64,000 nucleotides of DNA from Crateriforma conspicua. Lineage in GTDB: Bacteria > Planctomycetota > Planctomycetia > Pirellulales > Pirellulaceae. A model generated the notes under the pieces. The model was given only the letters and a program-made list of their open reading frames with translations, ran no database searches and was not told the origin of the DNA. The DNA is taken from the NCBI RefSeq assembly GCF_007752935.1, contig NZ_CP036319.1:2790001-2854000 (forward strand), written 5' to 3'. Positions 47,442 through 56,590 of the stretch are shown here, piece after piece. Position numbers and translations under genes: made by a program. Every line of letters starts with the position of its first letter. Position 1 is the stretch's first letter.

Positions 47442-48614
47442 ATGAACGAATTTGACGTTGTGCATGTGACACAACCGACGACTGAGGGGGTTGCGAACGT
47501 CGTATTGTCGATCGCCAATCGTCAGGCCAACTCAGGAAAGCAGGTTGGTGTTGTTTCGCCGGCGAATCATGATTTCTGGGGTCGACTATCGCCAAAGGTC
47601 GCAACCATCCAGTGGGATGCGTCCCGGGATCTGGGGTTGAACCTGCTTGCAGAGTATCGCTCCTATCGTCGAGTTACTGCAAAGCTGAAAGCTAAGACAG
47701 CACATCTGCACTCTTCCAAGGCGGGTTTGATCGGTCGCATTGCTCCCGCGTTCGCTGACAATGTGGTTTTCCAGCCTCACGGTTGGTCATTTGAGGCAAC
47801 CAGACAGCCTTTGACTTCATTGGTTCGTGGGTGGGAACGCTACGCTACATCCCGGCGGTCGCATCGTATTGTGTGTGTGAGTTCGGGCGAAAAATTAGCT
47901 GATAATCGGATTGCTTTGTCCCAAAACGTTGACGTTGTTCCAAATTCAATCGATATTCGACGTTGGGATCAGCAGCAAGATTTTTCTCGGGCTGTTGCTT
48001 GCGAGCGTCTCGGGCTGGAATCCGATCATTTGCATGTGGTTACGATCGGGCGTGTTGCCGAACAGAAGGGGCCTGATCTGCTGTTGAAAGTTTGGCCTGA
48101 AATCGCGGATCTATTTCCCAACGCGAGGGCTCATTGGCTGGGTGATGGCCCGATGTTGGATCGATGCCGGGGGTTGGCAAGCGAACAAAGCGGTATCGCA
48201 TTTCATGGGCCCACAAAAGATGCCGCTTGTTGGCTGCGCACCGCCGATGTTGTCGTTATGCCAAGTCGCTGGGAGGGGCATAGCCTAGCATTGTTGGAAG
48301 CAATGGCTTCGTCAGTCCCGGTGATCGCTTTTGATGTGGCTGGTTTTCGTGAAACCTTAGACGGTGGTGCCGGAATCGTCGTGCCCGCTGGTGATGTTGA
48401 CGCAATGAAAAAAGCTCTCGCGTCCATGCTAGCTTCGACTCCATCTAAAAGAGAATCAATGGGGAAATTCGGTCGCGAAGTGATCGAGTGTCGCTATTGT
48501 TTAGAACATCAGGTGCGGCTACTTGAACGGGTCTATTCCCTAGAGCAGATTGACAGTGTTTCGCCGATGAAAATCGGTTATGCAATGACGGATTCAACGA
48601 CGTCAGCAAACTGA
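47442..48614 (+). CDS. GT4 family glycosyltransferase
   Basis: A 390-residue retaining glycosyltransferase of the GT-B fold, cytoplasmic, adding a sugar to a lipid-linked repeat. The N-terminal domain begins DVVHVTQPTTEGVANVVLSI and has HLHSSKAGLIGRIA. The donor-binding domain contains VVTIGRVAEQKGPDLLLKVW and HWLGDGPMLDRCRGLA. The E(x7)E-like region is MPSRWEGHSLALLEAMASSV. ATG 47442 fits the family; the upstream 25 codons do not. Base composition is visibly more AT-rich than the gene before it. Its last 37 bases overlap the 3' end of the opposing GT4 gene. Confidence 0.93.
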   Translation: MNEFDVVHVTQPTTEGVANVVLSIANRQANSGKQVGVVSPANHDFWGRLSPKVATIQWDASRDLGLNLLAEYRSYRRVTAKLKAKTAHLHSSKAGLIGRIAPAFADNVVFQPHGWSFEATRQPLTSLVRGWERYATSRRSHRIVCVSSGEKLADNRIALSQNVDVVPNSIDIRRWDQQQDFSRAVACERLGLESDHLHVVTIGRVAEQKGPDLLLKVWPEIADLFPNARAHWLGDGPMLDRCRGLASEQSGIAFHGPTKDAACWLRTADVVVMPSRWEGHSLALLEAMASSVPVIAFDVAGFRETLDGGAGIVVPAGDVDAMKKALASMLASTPSKRESMGKFGREVIECRYCLEHQVRLLERVYSLEQIDSVSPMKIGYAMTDSTTSAN

Positions 48615-49762
48615 TCTTCTGCATCGCTCCAAGAAAAATGCTCCATTAGGAATTTCCGCCCTCGTCGTCCGACTTCCTTCAAGCGTTCTTCGGGGAGAGT
48701 CAGGATTTTTTCAAGCTGTTTGCTCAGGTCGTCAATGCACTCGCTCTTGAACCCAAATCCATCCTCGTTCACCGTAAACCTATGATCGAATCCGGAGCAA
48801 TCGGATTGAAGGGTGGGGACGCCAATCGCCCAAGCTTCCATGCAAGATAGCGTCGGGCACCCGCCCTCCCAACGCGACGCTTGGATGAATAAATCGCAGC
48901 CGGCAAGAAATTGGGATGGATCTTTTTGAAATCCAACAAAGTGGACCTGGGATTCAAGACCAATGGTGCGGATCAAATTCTCAAGTCGGCTTCGATAGGC
49001 TCGCCCACCGGCGCCCTCGTCGCCCACAAGGATGATCGCGAGATCGTCATGATGATGTTGCTCGGCTCTTATTTTGGCAATCGCCTGGACCAAGACGTCT
49101 AGTCCCTTCTGCGGGTGAATACGTCCCACGCAACCAATCGTAAACGTGGAATCGCCGATGCCAAGGTTCCCGATGGCATTATGAGATTGAGATCTGTCAA
49201 CAGATTGAAATTGGCCAAAATCAAAGCCGTTCTGAACGGTCACGATTCGTTGGTCAGCGACACGGCACTTGGCACGCAGGTGATCTCTGACAAAGTCGCT
49301 GACTGCGATGACGTGAGTGGCGTTCCAATTGATTGACTCCAGGTAGACTCGACTCTTCAATCTGCCGACTATGCTTTGGCCTGGAAAACGAAGCGGATTC
49401 TGCGCCACTGCGATGGCCGGTGTCTTAGAGATCCCCGCCGCAATCATGACCGGTGGCGTATCGCGAAGTTGTGATGAAATAACGATGTCCGGCCGCAGTT
49501 CATTCAGTAAACTCCGGACGAGCATCACACCTCGACCGATTCCATTGTCAAACAAACCAGGCTGATTTGAAACCGCAATGCCTGATCGGGCCATCTCAGA
49601 TTCGAGGGACCCTGATTCACACGCAGCTTCTTCACCCACCACCACGGTGACCTGATGGCCGCGCGAGGCCAATGCCGCGGCATGACGGCAGACCACTTTG
49701 GGAGCACCATAGGGACGCGAGTTTTTAAGTGTGAAAACAATCTTCGACACGTCAGTACTCAA
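48578..49762 (-). CDS. GT4 family glycosyltransferase, last gene of the polysaccharide operon
   Basis: A 394-residue GT-B glycosyltransferase. The acceptor half starts IVFTLKNSRPYGAPKVVCRH and has HVIAVSDFVRDHLRAKCRVA. The donor half has TIGCVGRIHPQKGLDVLVQA, IILVGDEGAGGRAYRSRLEN and FIQASRWEGGCPTLSCMEAW, which carries the family Glu residues. It is six bases downstream of the sulfotransferase gene. It overlaps the 3' end of the plus-strand GT4 by 37 bases. AT-rich codons. Confidence 0.93.
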   Translation of the reverse strand: MSTDVSKIVFTLKNSRPYGAPKVVCRHAAALASRGHQVTVVVGEEAACESGSLESEMARSGIAVSNQPGLFDNGIGRGVMLVRSLLNELRPDIVISSQLRDTPPVMIAAGISKTPAIAVAQNPLRFPGQSIVGRLKSRVYLESINWNATHVIAVSDFVRDHLRAKCRVADQRIVTVQNGFDFGQFQSVDRSQSHNAIGNLGIGDSTFTIGCVGRIHPQKGLDVLVQAIAKIRAEQHHHDDLAIILVGDEGAGGRAYRSRLENLIRTIGLESQVHFVGFQKDPSQFLAGCDLFIQASRWEGGCPTLSCMEAWAIGVPTLQSDCSGFDHRFTVNEDGFGFKSECIDDLSKQLEKILTLPEERLKEVGRRGRKFLMEHFSWSDAEDQFADVVESVIA

Positions 49763-49768
49763 TGCGTC

Positions 49769-50686
49769 CTATTTCCAATGGGCGAGATCGCGAGACAACA
49801 TTACTTCCAGTTTTTCCACGTCCGTGCGAAAAATGTCACGCAGGTGCGTTGCAAATTCTTCTCTCAATGGCGCTCGCGCCTCCTTCTTCGCCATCATACC
49901 AGCAAGCATATCTTTTTTGTTGCCGGGAAGCGATGCATACCAATGACGCACTCGTTTCATCGCCGGTTCTAGCCACTTGGGGGGTGTTTGGTAGAGTCGG
50001 CCGATGGCGTGCGACCGGTAGGTTCGAGCCGGATTGACCCTTGGGAACTCAGATCGACCATCATCGGTCAATCCAAGAAACTCCAGCGTCTGTTGATAGA
50101 CTGCTCCGGTGTCCTTCTTCAAATCATCAAAAAACAACAGCAGTCGTTGGGACTCGGGAACCAACGTATGTAACCGCTCGATCTGGGGCGAAAATGTGGC
50201 GACGTCTTGGTATTGCAGTTGGTGACGCATGACACACTTGTCGGGTATGCGAATTCCCGACGCTCGGTCGGACTGCAACCCCCAGGCTTTCTCAAAATCA
50301 AGTTCGTCTTCAAAGTAATGACGAACCAGTTCACCATGCATGCCATAAGCAACATCAACCGGGTCACGTAGCATCGCGATGAATTTTGCGTCCGGATTAA
50401 ACGCTAGGATGTTTTCTATGGCATTGTGCGACTGAAGGTAATTCACAGAGCCCTCACCAATCGCCTTGTGTAACGCTGGATCCGAGTCTTCAAAAAAGCG
50501 AAGGTAGCTTTCCAGTGTGTAAACACCGTGACGCTCTCGAGCGTACTGGTGGTCTTCCGACCAGTAAAAAAGCTCTTTGGGTCGAGAAAAGAAAACCTGT
50601 GGGTGTTCCGACAAGTAAAAGGCAAGTGCGGATGTGCCGGATTTGGGAGCCCCGACGATGAAAAAATTGGGCTTGGCCGTATCCAT
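49769..50686 (-). CDS. Sulfotransferase (PAPS-dependent)
   Basis: A 305-residue cytoplasmic sulfotransferase that would move sulfate from PAPS to a carbohydrate. The 5'-phosphosulfate loop PNFFIVGAPKSGTSALAFYL is at the N-terminus, the 3'-phosphate motif MLRDPVDVAYGMHGELVRH is near residue 105, and later IERLHTLVPESQRLLLFFDD and YQQTLEFLGL. The pattern is that of the heparan N-deacetylase/sulfotransferase and Stf families. It starts at ATG 50686, four bases after the flippase stop. Its place between a flippase and a glycosyltransferase suggests sulfation of the repeat unit before export. Confidence 0.92.
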   Translation of the reverse strand: MDTAKPNFFIVGAPKSGTSALAFYLSEHPQVFFSRPKELFYWSEDHQYARERHGVYTLESYLRFFEDSDPALHKAIGEGSVNYLQSHNAIENILAFNPDAKFIAMLRDPVDVAYGMHGELVRHYFEDELDFEKAWGLQSDRASGIRIPDKCVMRHQLQYQDVATFSPQIERLHTLVPESQRLLLFFDDLKKDTGAVYQQTLEFLGLTDDGRSEFPRVNPARTYRSHAIGRLYQTPPKWLEPAMKRVRHWYASLPGNKKDMLAGMMAKKEARAPLREEFATHLRDIFRTDVEKLEVMLSRDLAHWK

Positions 50687-50690
50687 TGAG

Positions 50691-52121
50691 TCACTTCTTG
50701 TCGCGTGAACGCAGGCCCCGGAATAGTTGATGTGGGCGGATCAGGTAGGTCGGGTCGATCAGTGTCAGAATGCCGACGCGCTGGTGGCAGGCCCAGCAGG
50801 AAATAGCATTCGCGCCCGCCACAAGCATACTCAAAAGTGTGGCAAGTCCAATCGGTCCGAAGAAAGTTGCACACAATGGGCCGGCAAGCACCAGTAACAG
50901 TAATCCTATGGCCGATATGCTCAGTGCGACCCGTTCGTTTCCGGTCAGCGATAGCACCAATCCGCAAGCCCCGGTTGATACCAACACCCATTGGCCGGCA
51001 GCAAGAATTCCAAGAATCGTTGCTGCGCCGTCATAGCCGGGGCCAAAGACAACGCGCAAGCAGAATGTTGGGGCGACGATCGCAGCGATAGTAACAATCC
51101 CCGCGAACCCACCGACAATTGTCGCGCCGGCTCGAAGGACTCTCTCAAGCTGTACCTTGCTGCCCTTGCGGAGGGATGCTGAAACCAGTCCACCGGCCGT
51201 CATGTTCAATACGGCAAGCGGCATGCTGACCAGCGTGGTCCACCGCCGCGCAGCGACGTAGGGTGTGACATCACTTGGATCCAAAAATGGAACCAAAAAA
51301 ATGTCGCCTTGGGACGAAAGAAAATTTAGTAGCAAGGTGGCGCCTATCGGTGCCGCAATTGCGATTAGCTCAGGTCGATCTAAGCTGGTTGATTCTGTAT
51401 CGTTTCCATCATCGCCGTTTTTGCCGAAGTTTGGCTCACAAGGCAGTTTGGCGGGCCACGGTTCCGTTAAGTCGTCAACTGGTGATAGACGCACGAGTCC
51501 GGCGATTAACGATCCGCCAAGAATGGTGCTCAAGCAGTAGCCTGAGACATAAAGCCAAACGGCGGACGCCCAGCCGATTGGTTCCGAGAACTGTGATATC
51601 ACCAACAGCCCCATCGCGACGGCACCGCACGCCAGAGGTGCCCCCCGCTGATTGCCAAGCAGGGCGCTGTAGCCGGGCTTTTGCCAGCCTCGCAGCAGCT
51701 CAGAAAACGCTTGGGTGAAACCGACGGCAGAGGCTCCCAGTGCCATCTGCGCGGCTGCGGATGCAACACTGTCGAGCCCAGAGAACAAGTGTTTGGATAG
51801 CCATAGGCCGAGCACGCCAATCAATGCAGCAATCAACAGATCGGCGACAACCAGCACCGTCAAAATACGGGTGGTGATCGTTTGCTGTGCCGCCAGTCGA
51901 TGGCGTTCGCTGGAATCCGAGCCCAGGAATCGCATTCCGACGACCCCCAGTCCCGCAGAGCATGCCATTCCAGCACCGGCCACGAAGGTGCAGAAAATCG
52001 AAAAATTTGCAAATCCAGACGGCTCTAACACGCGAGCCGCGACCACGGTCATTGCGATCCCTGATCCGATTGCCAGCAGCCTTCCCAGCACTGCTGCAAT
52101 AGCGTGACGTTTGACGAGCAT
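50691..52121 (-). CDS. Oligosaccharide flippase (Wzx-like, MATE/MOP superfamily)
   Basis: A 476-residue polytopic membrane protein predicted to flip lipid-linked oligosaccharide across the inner membrane. The N-terminus has AAVLGRLLAIGSGIAMTVVA and ARVLEPSGFANFSIFCTFVA. About 12-14 hydrophobic segments are spread through the length. LLRGWQKPGYSALLGNQRG is the loop typical of Wzx. A charged loop at about residues 225-245 (GKNGDDGNDTES) separates the two halves. It is 45 bases after the polymerase gene and four bases before the sulfotransferase gene. Confidence 0.9.
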   Translation of the reverse strand: MLVKRHAIAAVLGRLLAIGSGIAMTVVAARVLEPSGFANFSIFCTFVAGAGMACSAGLGVVGMRFLGSDSSERHRLAAQQTITTRILTVLVVADLLIAALIGVLGLWLSKHLFSGLDSVASAAAQMALGASAVGFTQAFSELLRGWQKPGYSALLGNQRGAPLACGAVAMGLLVISQFSEPIGWASAVWLYVSGYCLSTILGGSLIAGLVRLSPVDDLTEPWPAKLPCEPNFGKNGDDGNDTESTSLDRPELIAIAAPIGATLLLNFLSSQGDIFLVPFLDPSDVTPYVAARRWTTLVSMPLAVLNMTAGGLVSASLRKGSKVQLERVLRAGATIVGGFAGIVTIAAIVAPTFCLRVVFGPGYDGAATILGILAAGQWVLVSTGACGLVLSLTGNERVALSISAIGLLLLVLAGPLCATFFGPIGLATLLSMLVAGANAISCWACHQRVGILTLIDPTYLIRPHQLFRGLRSRDKK

Positions 52122-52166
52122 GGTTTGGGTCGACTCGCGTTGAAGGATAGATTTGGAGCGAGCAGA

Positions 52167-53597
52167 CTAGTCGACCGATGGTATCGTTGTTCGAAGGCGT
52201 TTCCGTGGGACCAGAATTCGCCATGCGATGAAAGCAACGATCAAAAACCACCAATAGTGTGCATACTCATATAATCCCGAAAGCGGGGCTCGGACCGTCC
52301 AAAATGCACCGGCCGCAAGAAGGACTTTCAGTGTGAAAAGCCATGTCTTTTGGGTCGGTACTTCAGCAAAAATCAGAATCGACGACACAAGTAATCCATA
52401 GGCGACCAATGCCAAGTAGCCCAATGGAAATCCAAAATTGACGTATGCTTCAGCAATTGGGCTTGCTCCCATTGCGAAATTTCTAGCTTCGGCGCTTGGA
52501 ATGGTGTCTATCGCAATGTTTCGTGGAAACTCAGGAGCAGGTGCATCGAAGCCTGCTAGTTTTGCAACCTTCCCATCGATCGGTGGGGGAAATATAGCGC
52601 AAAGTGATTGGGCATAGGTGGATCCCCAACTGCGGCGATTTTCGGGGTAGGCTTTTTGCATGCGGGCGTGCATTGACGCCGTCTGGGTGAATACTACCAC
52701 GGGTTGCAAAATGCGGCGTGTAGCACTGTCTTGTACTCGGTCTGGAGTCCGCATGAAACCGATACCGACGAACAGAGCGACGAAGACTGGTACCGCTATC
52801 GCAACAGATTTCTTAAATAATTGAGGGCGATACGCAGCCACCGTGCAGGCGAGCATGACTGCGATTCCAAACAACGCATTTCGTTTGCCGATCTTAAACA
52901 CAAAGTAGGCAACAGCAGGGAAGCTTATGAGGATGGCCGAAATAATCCAAAAGCTGAAGCGTTCGAGAAATGACCGTCTCAGAAAATAGGCCCAGCAAAC
53001 TCCCATCAGTTTGACACAGACACCGGCCAAAGAAGCTACTGCCAACGTACCTTCGTCGGAGTAGAGTTCCTCAATCCCCTGAGGGCTAGCTCGCTTAGTG
53101 AAAACCATAGCAAGTGACGCAAGTCCAATGCACATGACAGCAAAAAGCGGCAACAAATCGTCGGTGGATGACGAGAACCGTTCGGGACCTGACGACTGAA
53201 AACTAGACGCAACCACTGCTCCAAAACAAATGGCGGTGTATCCGATGGCGCAATAGTATCCAGCATTGACTAGCATCCGTTCCGAATAGATTTCTCCCGC
53301 TCGCACATCATCTGGGAAGATGGCGACGAACAATAGCGGTGTGAAATACCAAATCCAAAGGCTGGCTAGATAGCTCAACAGCAATAGTCTGCCAACTGAG
53401 AACTTTGCACGAATGAACGTAAACGCAGTCGCACCGCTCAAAAGAGAACCAAGTGAAGCGGCAAAGCATGCAGTTGCGATAGAAAGCTGACGCTGTTGGA
53501 CAGCCCAAATCAATCCGCCGACAATGAGCAGAAGAAAGAGGGGGGCAACAACGCTGTCAGTGCCAAATCGGATAACGGTTCTTGACTGCCTTGCCAT
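52167..53597 (-). CDS. O-antigen/oligosaccharide repeat unit polymerase (Wzy-like)
   Basis: A 476-residue protein with about 10-12 transmembrane segments (LFLLLIVGGLIWAV, LLLLSYLASLWIWYFTPLLF, LLPLFAVMCIGLASLAMVFT, YFVFKIGKRNALFGIAVMLA). One large periplasmic loop lies at about residues 300-400 (ENRRSWGSTYAQSLCAIFPP, then AEARNFAMGASPIAEAYVNF). The ENRRxWGSTY and GxSPIAEAYVNFG motifs are typical of the O-antigen polymerase/oligosaccharide repeat unit polymerase group. Sequence conservation is always low in this family. It is the first gene of the minus-strand operon; only a weak ribosome binding site precedes ATG 53597. Confidence 0.82.
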   Translation of the reverse strand: MARQSRTVIRFGTDSVVAPLFLLLIVGGLIWAVQQRQLSIATACFAASLGSLLSGATAFTFIRAKFSVGRLLLLSYLASLWIWYFTPLLFVAIFPDDVRAGEIYSERMLVNAGYYCAIGYTAICFGAVVASSFQSSGPERFSSSTDDLLPLFAVMCIGLASLAMVFTKRASPQGIEELYSDEGTLAVASLAGVCVKLMGVCWAYFLRRSFLERFSFWIISAILISFPAVAYFVFKIGKRNALFGIAVMLACTVAAYRPQLFKKSVAIAVPVFVALFVGIGFMRTPDRVQDSATRRILQPVVVFTQTASMHARMQKAYPENRRSWGSTYAQSLCAIFPPPIDGKVAKLAGFDAPAPEFPRNIAIDTIPSAEARNFAMGASPIAEAYVNFGFPLGYLALVAYGLLVSSILIFAEVPTQKTWLFTLKVLLAAGAFWTVRAPLSGLYEYAHYWWFLIVAFIAWRILVPRKRLRTTIPSVD

Positions 53598-54254
53598 ACT
53601 TGTATCCGATCGGACTATTCATTCTGGGGAACGTTAAGCGAACTTGGTAGCGGAAACTTTGGACGCAGCGGATGGAAGGTGCGTACTAGAAATTTGGCCG
53701 GGTCCGGTTCGAGAAGACGTTGTGGACTCCGCACTGAGACAAGTGGATTTGTCTTCAGCACTCATTGGTAGGTATCTGCTCATTACTGACTGACAAGAAT
53801 ACAGTTGGCCTACAGTATACTCGGCAATTGTGGGAAATTAAGTGTCTGGCGTAAGTCCCTTTCGCTTCGTGGAAAATGAAGGCGTGGCAATTCCAGGGGG
53901 TACGGTTGATCCGATTTTTGCGATCTTGCATTTCGCGCAATGACGGTTGAAAGGTGCGATCTGCCACCGATAGTCTTGAATGCGGGTCAACTAGGGCAAC
54001 TGATGTGAGAGTGTTTTTGGCCATGGGGGGTTGGAGAAGGATGTTCGGCGGTGTGAACCATTACCGCGCGGCCTGTGATTTTTGGGCGCTGTCCGTGCAA
54101 AAAGCGATTAGGTAACGCAAGATGCTCCGCCTCAGTCCCGTTGGGATGGGTTGCTGAAGCAAGCGTTTCACGGGGCCTAGGTGTTTAGCGGCCAGCCGAC
54201 GGATTGTCGTGCTTTCTCGGCAGCGGTGCGCTGGAAAATGGGGATTTTTCCCTC
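53598..54254. other. AT-rich intergenic region upstream of the polysaccharide operon
   Basis: About 650 bases without a recognisable gene. A minus-strand frame at 53755-54024 (89 codons) has no family or good start, and I do not accept it. The sequence from 53.6 to 53.85 kb is as AT-rich as the operon, then composition rises in GC towards 54.1 kb. The promoter for the operon should lie at 53.6-53.8 kb; no confident boxes seen. A stretch at about 53848-53860 (AGTCCCTTTCGCTTCG) resembles the palindromic repeat core. Confidence 0.4.
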
Positions 54255-54287
54255 AAACGCCGGCGGGTCGCGGGGCCGGCGGCGTTT
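54255..54287 (-). terminator. Candidate terminator of the PEP-CTERM gene
   Basis: A GC-rich inverted repeat (AAACGCCGCCGGC pairing imperfectly with GCCGGCGTTT) about 25 bases past the stop codon on the minus strand. It is followed by GAGGGAAAAA rather than a T-run. It is therefore a weak terminator candidate. Confidence 0.45.
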
Positions 54288-54312
54288 TGGATTTGCGGGT
54301 AGCGTCGGGTGA

Positions 54313-55164
54313 TTAGACGGAGGGTGAGCCCGTTTGCTTCCGTTTGCGGCAGATCCGGGCGGCACCGGTGAGCCCAAGGGCGGTGAGGGCCAGAATGCTG
54401 GAGGGCTCCGGTACGGCGGCCGCATTGAGCTGGCTGGTGCCCAGCTTGAAATCGCCAACCGCGATTCGCTCGGTGTGGCCGAACCCGGTGGCATCGTCTT
54501 CGCCGACGAAGAATGCTGCGTAGCCGATCGCTTCGTCCGCACCGAAGCCGATGAAGTTGGTGACGCCATCGCCGTAGTCGGGCGCCGGCCAATCGAAGGA
54601 GACCTCTCCGATCTTGGTTCCATCGGCCCGGTAGGCGGCAACCACATTCGACCAAGCATTGCCGCCTTCGAAGTCACCGGCTTGGAGACTGAATGACAAT
54701 ACGTCCGTGGGCGATGCCGTGAAATCAAACAACGCAACGGTATTGGCGGAACTGGACGCCGTGGCATCCGTGTCGTATCCCCATGCGGGGATCGACGCGC
54801 CGCCTTGGTCCGTCGTTCCTGCCTCGTAGATAAAACTACTGCCGCTTGTATCAATGTCGCTGATCAAGTTCGCACCTGTCGCGACCGGTGCGGTTCCACC
54901 CAGGCTGGTGTCGAAAACACCTTCGCGAAAGGTGAATGAGTACTCCAGCCCGTTGATGAAGATTCCGCTGGAGGTTTGGCTGGAGAGCCCTGACACATCC
55001 GAGCCGCCATGAAGGTCTGCACCGACGGTTCCAAAGTTGTTGGAATCCGCGAGATCGGCGGTAAAGGCGGCTTCGTCTTGAAAGATGACCACCGCCGCGG
55101 GGGCGGATCCGGTCACCAGCAGTAACATTGCCAGCACGACGCCGGTGTAGTGTTGCAGTCGCAT
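54313..55164 (-). CDS. Secreted PEP-CTERM sorting domain protein
   Basis: A 283-residue exported protein. The signal peptide is LAMLLLVTGSAPAAVV. A beta-rich domain of unknown type follows (GADLHGGSDVSGLSSQTSSG, FSLQAGDFEGGNAWSNVVAA, NFIGFGADEAIGYAAFFVGE). The C-terminal tripartite sorting signal is AVPEPSSILALTALGLTGAA followed by RICRKRKQ, recognised by exosortase. ATG 55164 is chosen; ATG 55185 would add seven residues. PEP-CTERM proteins go with exopolysaccharide loci, as here, but no exosortase gene is in the window. Confidence 0.9.
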   Translation of the reverse strand: MRLQHYTGVVLAMLLLVTGSAPAAVVIFQDEAAFTADLADSNNFGTVGADLHGGSDVSGLSSQTSSGIFINGLEYSFTFREGVFDTSLGGTAPVATGANLISDIDTSGSSFIYEAGTTDQGGASIPAWGYDTDATASSSANTVALFDFTASPTDVLSFSLQAGDFEGGNAWSNVVAAYRADGTKIGEVSFDWPAPDYGDGVTNFIGFGADEAIGYAAFFVGEDDATGFGHTERIAVGDFKLGTSQLNAAAVPEPSSILALTALGLTGAARICRKRKQTGSPSV

Positions 55165-55584
55165 CTTTGTTGTTTCCCGTTGCATGAGTATCGAAACTTT
55201 CGCCAAGCCAAGTTCTTTGAACGTTGTGCGCTTGGCTCTCACAACACGCGGGAAACAGTAAATCCTTTTCCGAAATGTTTGAGGCTTATTGGATGAGCGT
55301 TTGATGAAGCGACCGAGTGATGGCGCGTCGAATCGACGTCAATGCGACCTAACGGCCGTAGCGGTGAAGAGAAGGCAGCGTATGCGCGCACTGATGGATG
55401 CACCGGAGTGGGTGGCGAGGTCCGGGATACCAAAGAGACACCCACCGGTGGGGCGCAAGCGGAAGGCTTTTGCTTCGATCGCCCAAACGCCGAACGGACG
55501 TAAAGATTCGCCGGAGGCTGATGCGCGACGACCGGCGAAATGAGAAGCCAGTGTCAGATGGCGGAGAGGCCGCCGGAGAGGGAG
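55165..55584. other. Intergenic between the PEP-CTERM gene and tRNA-Arg
   Basis: No gene recognised in 420 bases. Plus-strand frames that reach into the tRNA (ending HPTGFEPVTFGSVDRCSIQLS-like) are antisense tRNA artefacts. Confidence 0.45.
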
Positions 55585-55658
<74 letters not shown>

Positions 55659-55725
55659 GTCGGGTTCACTGAACGAAAAGGCCGCCGTGGGGCGGGACTT
55701 TCATGTCGTTCGTGTGAAGTGGCAG

Positions 55726-55753
55726 ATTCTAGCGTCCGTGTCGGCGATGACAA
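55726..55753 (-). promoter_or_regulatory. Candidate promoter of tRNA-Arg
   Basis: On the minus strand TTGTCA (55748-55753) is separated by 16 bases from TAGAAT (55726-55731). The start of transcription would lie about 60 bases before the tRNA. Confidence 0.55.
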
Positions 55754-55873
55754 GGCCAAGATGCGGGTTCGGTGAAGATCGGAAGCGGCCGCTGGGTGGA
55801 CGGTTTTTCGGCCAGCTTCGCCGATTCCGTCACGCGGTCTCGCTGGGTTTGTCAGGCAGCTTCGCTGGGTTTG

Positions 55874-56590
55874 TCAGGCGGCTTCGCTGGGGAGACTTTG
55901 CAGCATGTATTCCAGCGATTCGGCCAGTCCGGCCAGGACTTCGTCGCGGATTTTCACCGGTCGGGCCACCCAGGCGCGGTTCAACTGGACTTCGATTCCC
56001 AGATAGCCTCGCGACGCATATTTGGCTCGCATCGCCTTGGTCAGGCTGTCGTTGCTGCCGCGGCGAGGATAGTTCCGGCGGACTCGGACGTTCGGCATCG
56101 ATTCGTACAGGTCGTCGATCCAGTCCAGGCAAAAATGCACCTCGGCGGGCTGGCCGGTGTCGTAGCCCAGGCCAACGTCGCCGCGTCGAATCTGGTCGCC
56201 CAATCGCGATTCGAACGTGCGGATCGAAAGATGGATGCAGGGACGACCGGTCCGCAGCATTGATTCGATTCGCTGGGCCACCTGTTGGCGGTAGGGAACA
56301 AACGCGAGGTCGATCAGCCGTTGGCGGGCCGCGGCGGGCAACCGCTTGGACTGCGGTGAGAACAGGCGGCGGTGATGTTGGGACACCGAGACGTCGATCC
56401 AGTCCGGCGAATGCGGGCTGGACAATAGCGGCACGTGCAACAGCCGGCTGAGCGATGCGGCGGCGTACCAAGCATGAGCGTCACCGGAAGCGACCGAATC
56501 ACCCAGTTGCCGCCACTGGGGATCGTCGTTCCAGGGTTCCGGTATCAGCACGCGATCCCCACCGGTTTCGCAGCTGATCAATACAGACAT
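55874..56590 (-). CDS. N-formylglutamate amidohydrolase family protein
   Basis: A 238-residue soluble protein of the FGase family, whose founding enzyme hydrolyses N-formylglutamate in histidine breakdown. Signatures are VLISCETGGDRVLIPEPW at the N-terminus, where the canonical metal-binding HAG is altered to ETG. DVSVSQHHRRLFSP, HLSIRTFESRLG, RRGDVGLGYDTGQPAEVHFC and RRNYPRRGSNDSLTKAMR follow. GYLGIEVQLNRAWV is near the end. No hut genes are adjacent, so a role in histidine use is not supported by context. Confidence 0.82.
   Translation of the reverse strand: MSVLISCETGGDRVLIPEPWNDDPQWRQLGDSVASGDAHAWYAAASLSRLLHVPLLSSPHSPDWIDVSVSQHHRRLFSPQSKRLPAAARQRLIDLAFVPYRQQVAQRIESMLRTGRPCIHLSIRTFESRLGDQIRRGDVGLGYDTGQPAEVHFCLDWIDDLYESMPNVRVRRNYPRRGSNDSLTKAMRAKYASRGYLGIEVQLNRAWVARPVKIRDEVLAGLAESLEYMLQSLPSEAA

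Noticed and set aside
53755-54024. 89-codon minus-strand frame upstream of the polysaccharide operon
   Set aside because: No ribosome binding site, no family, and a composition like non-coding AT-rich DNA.
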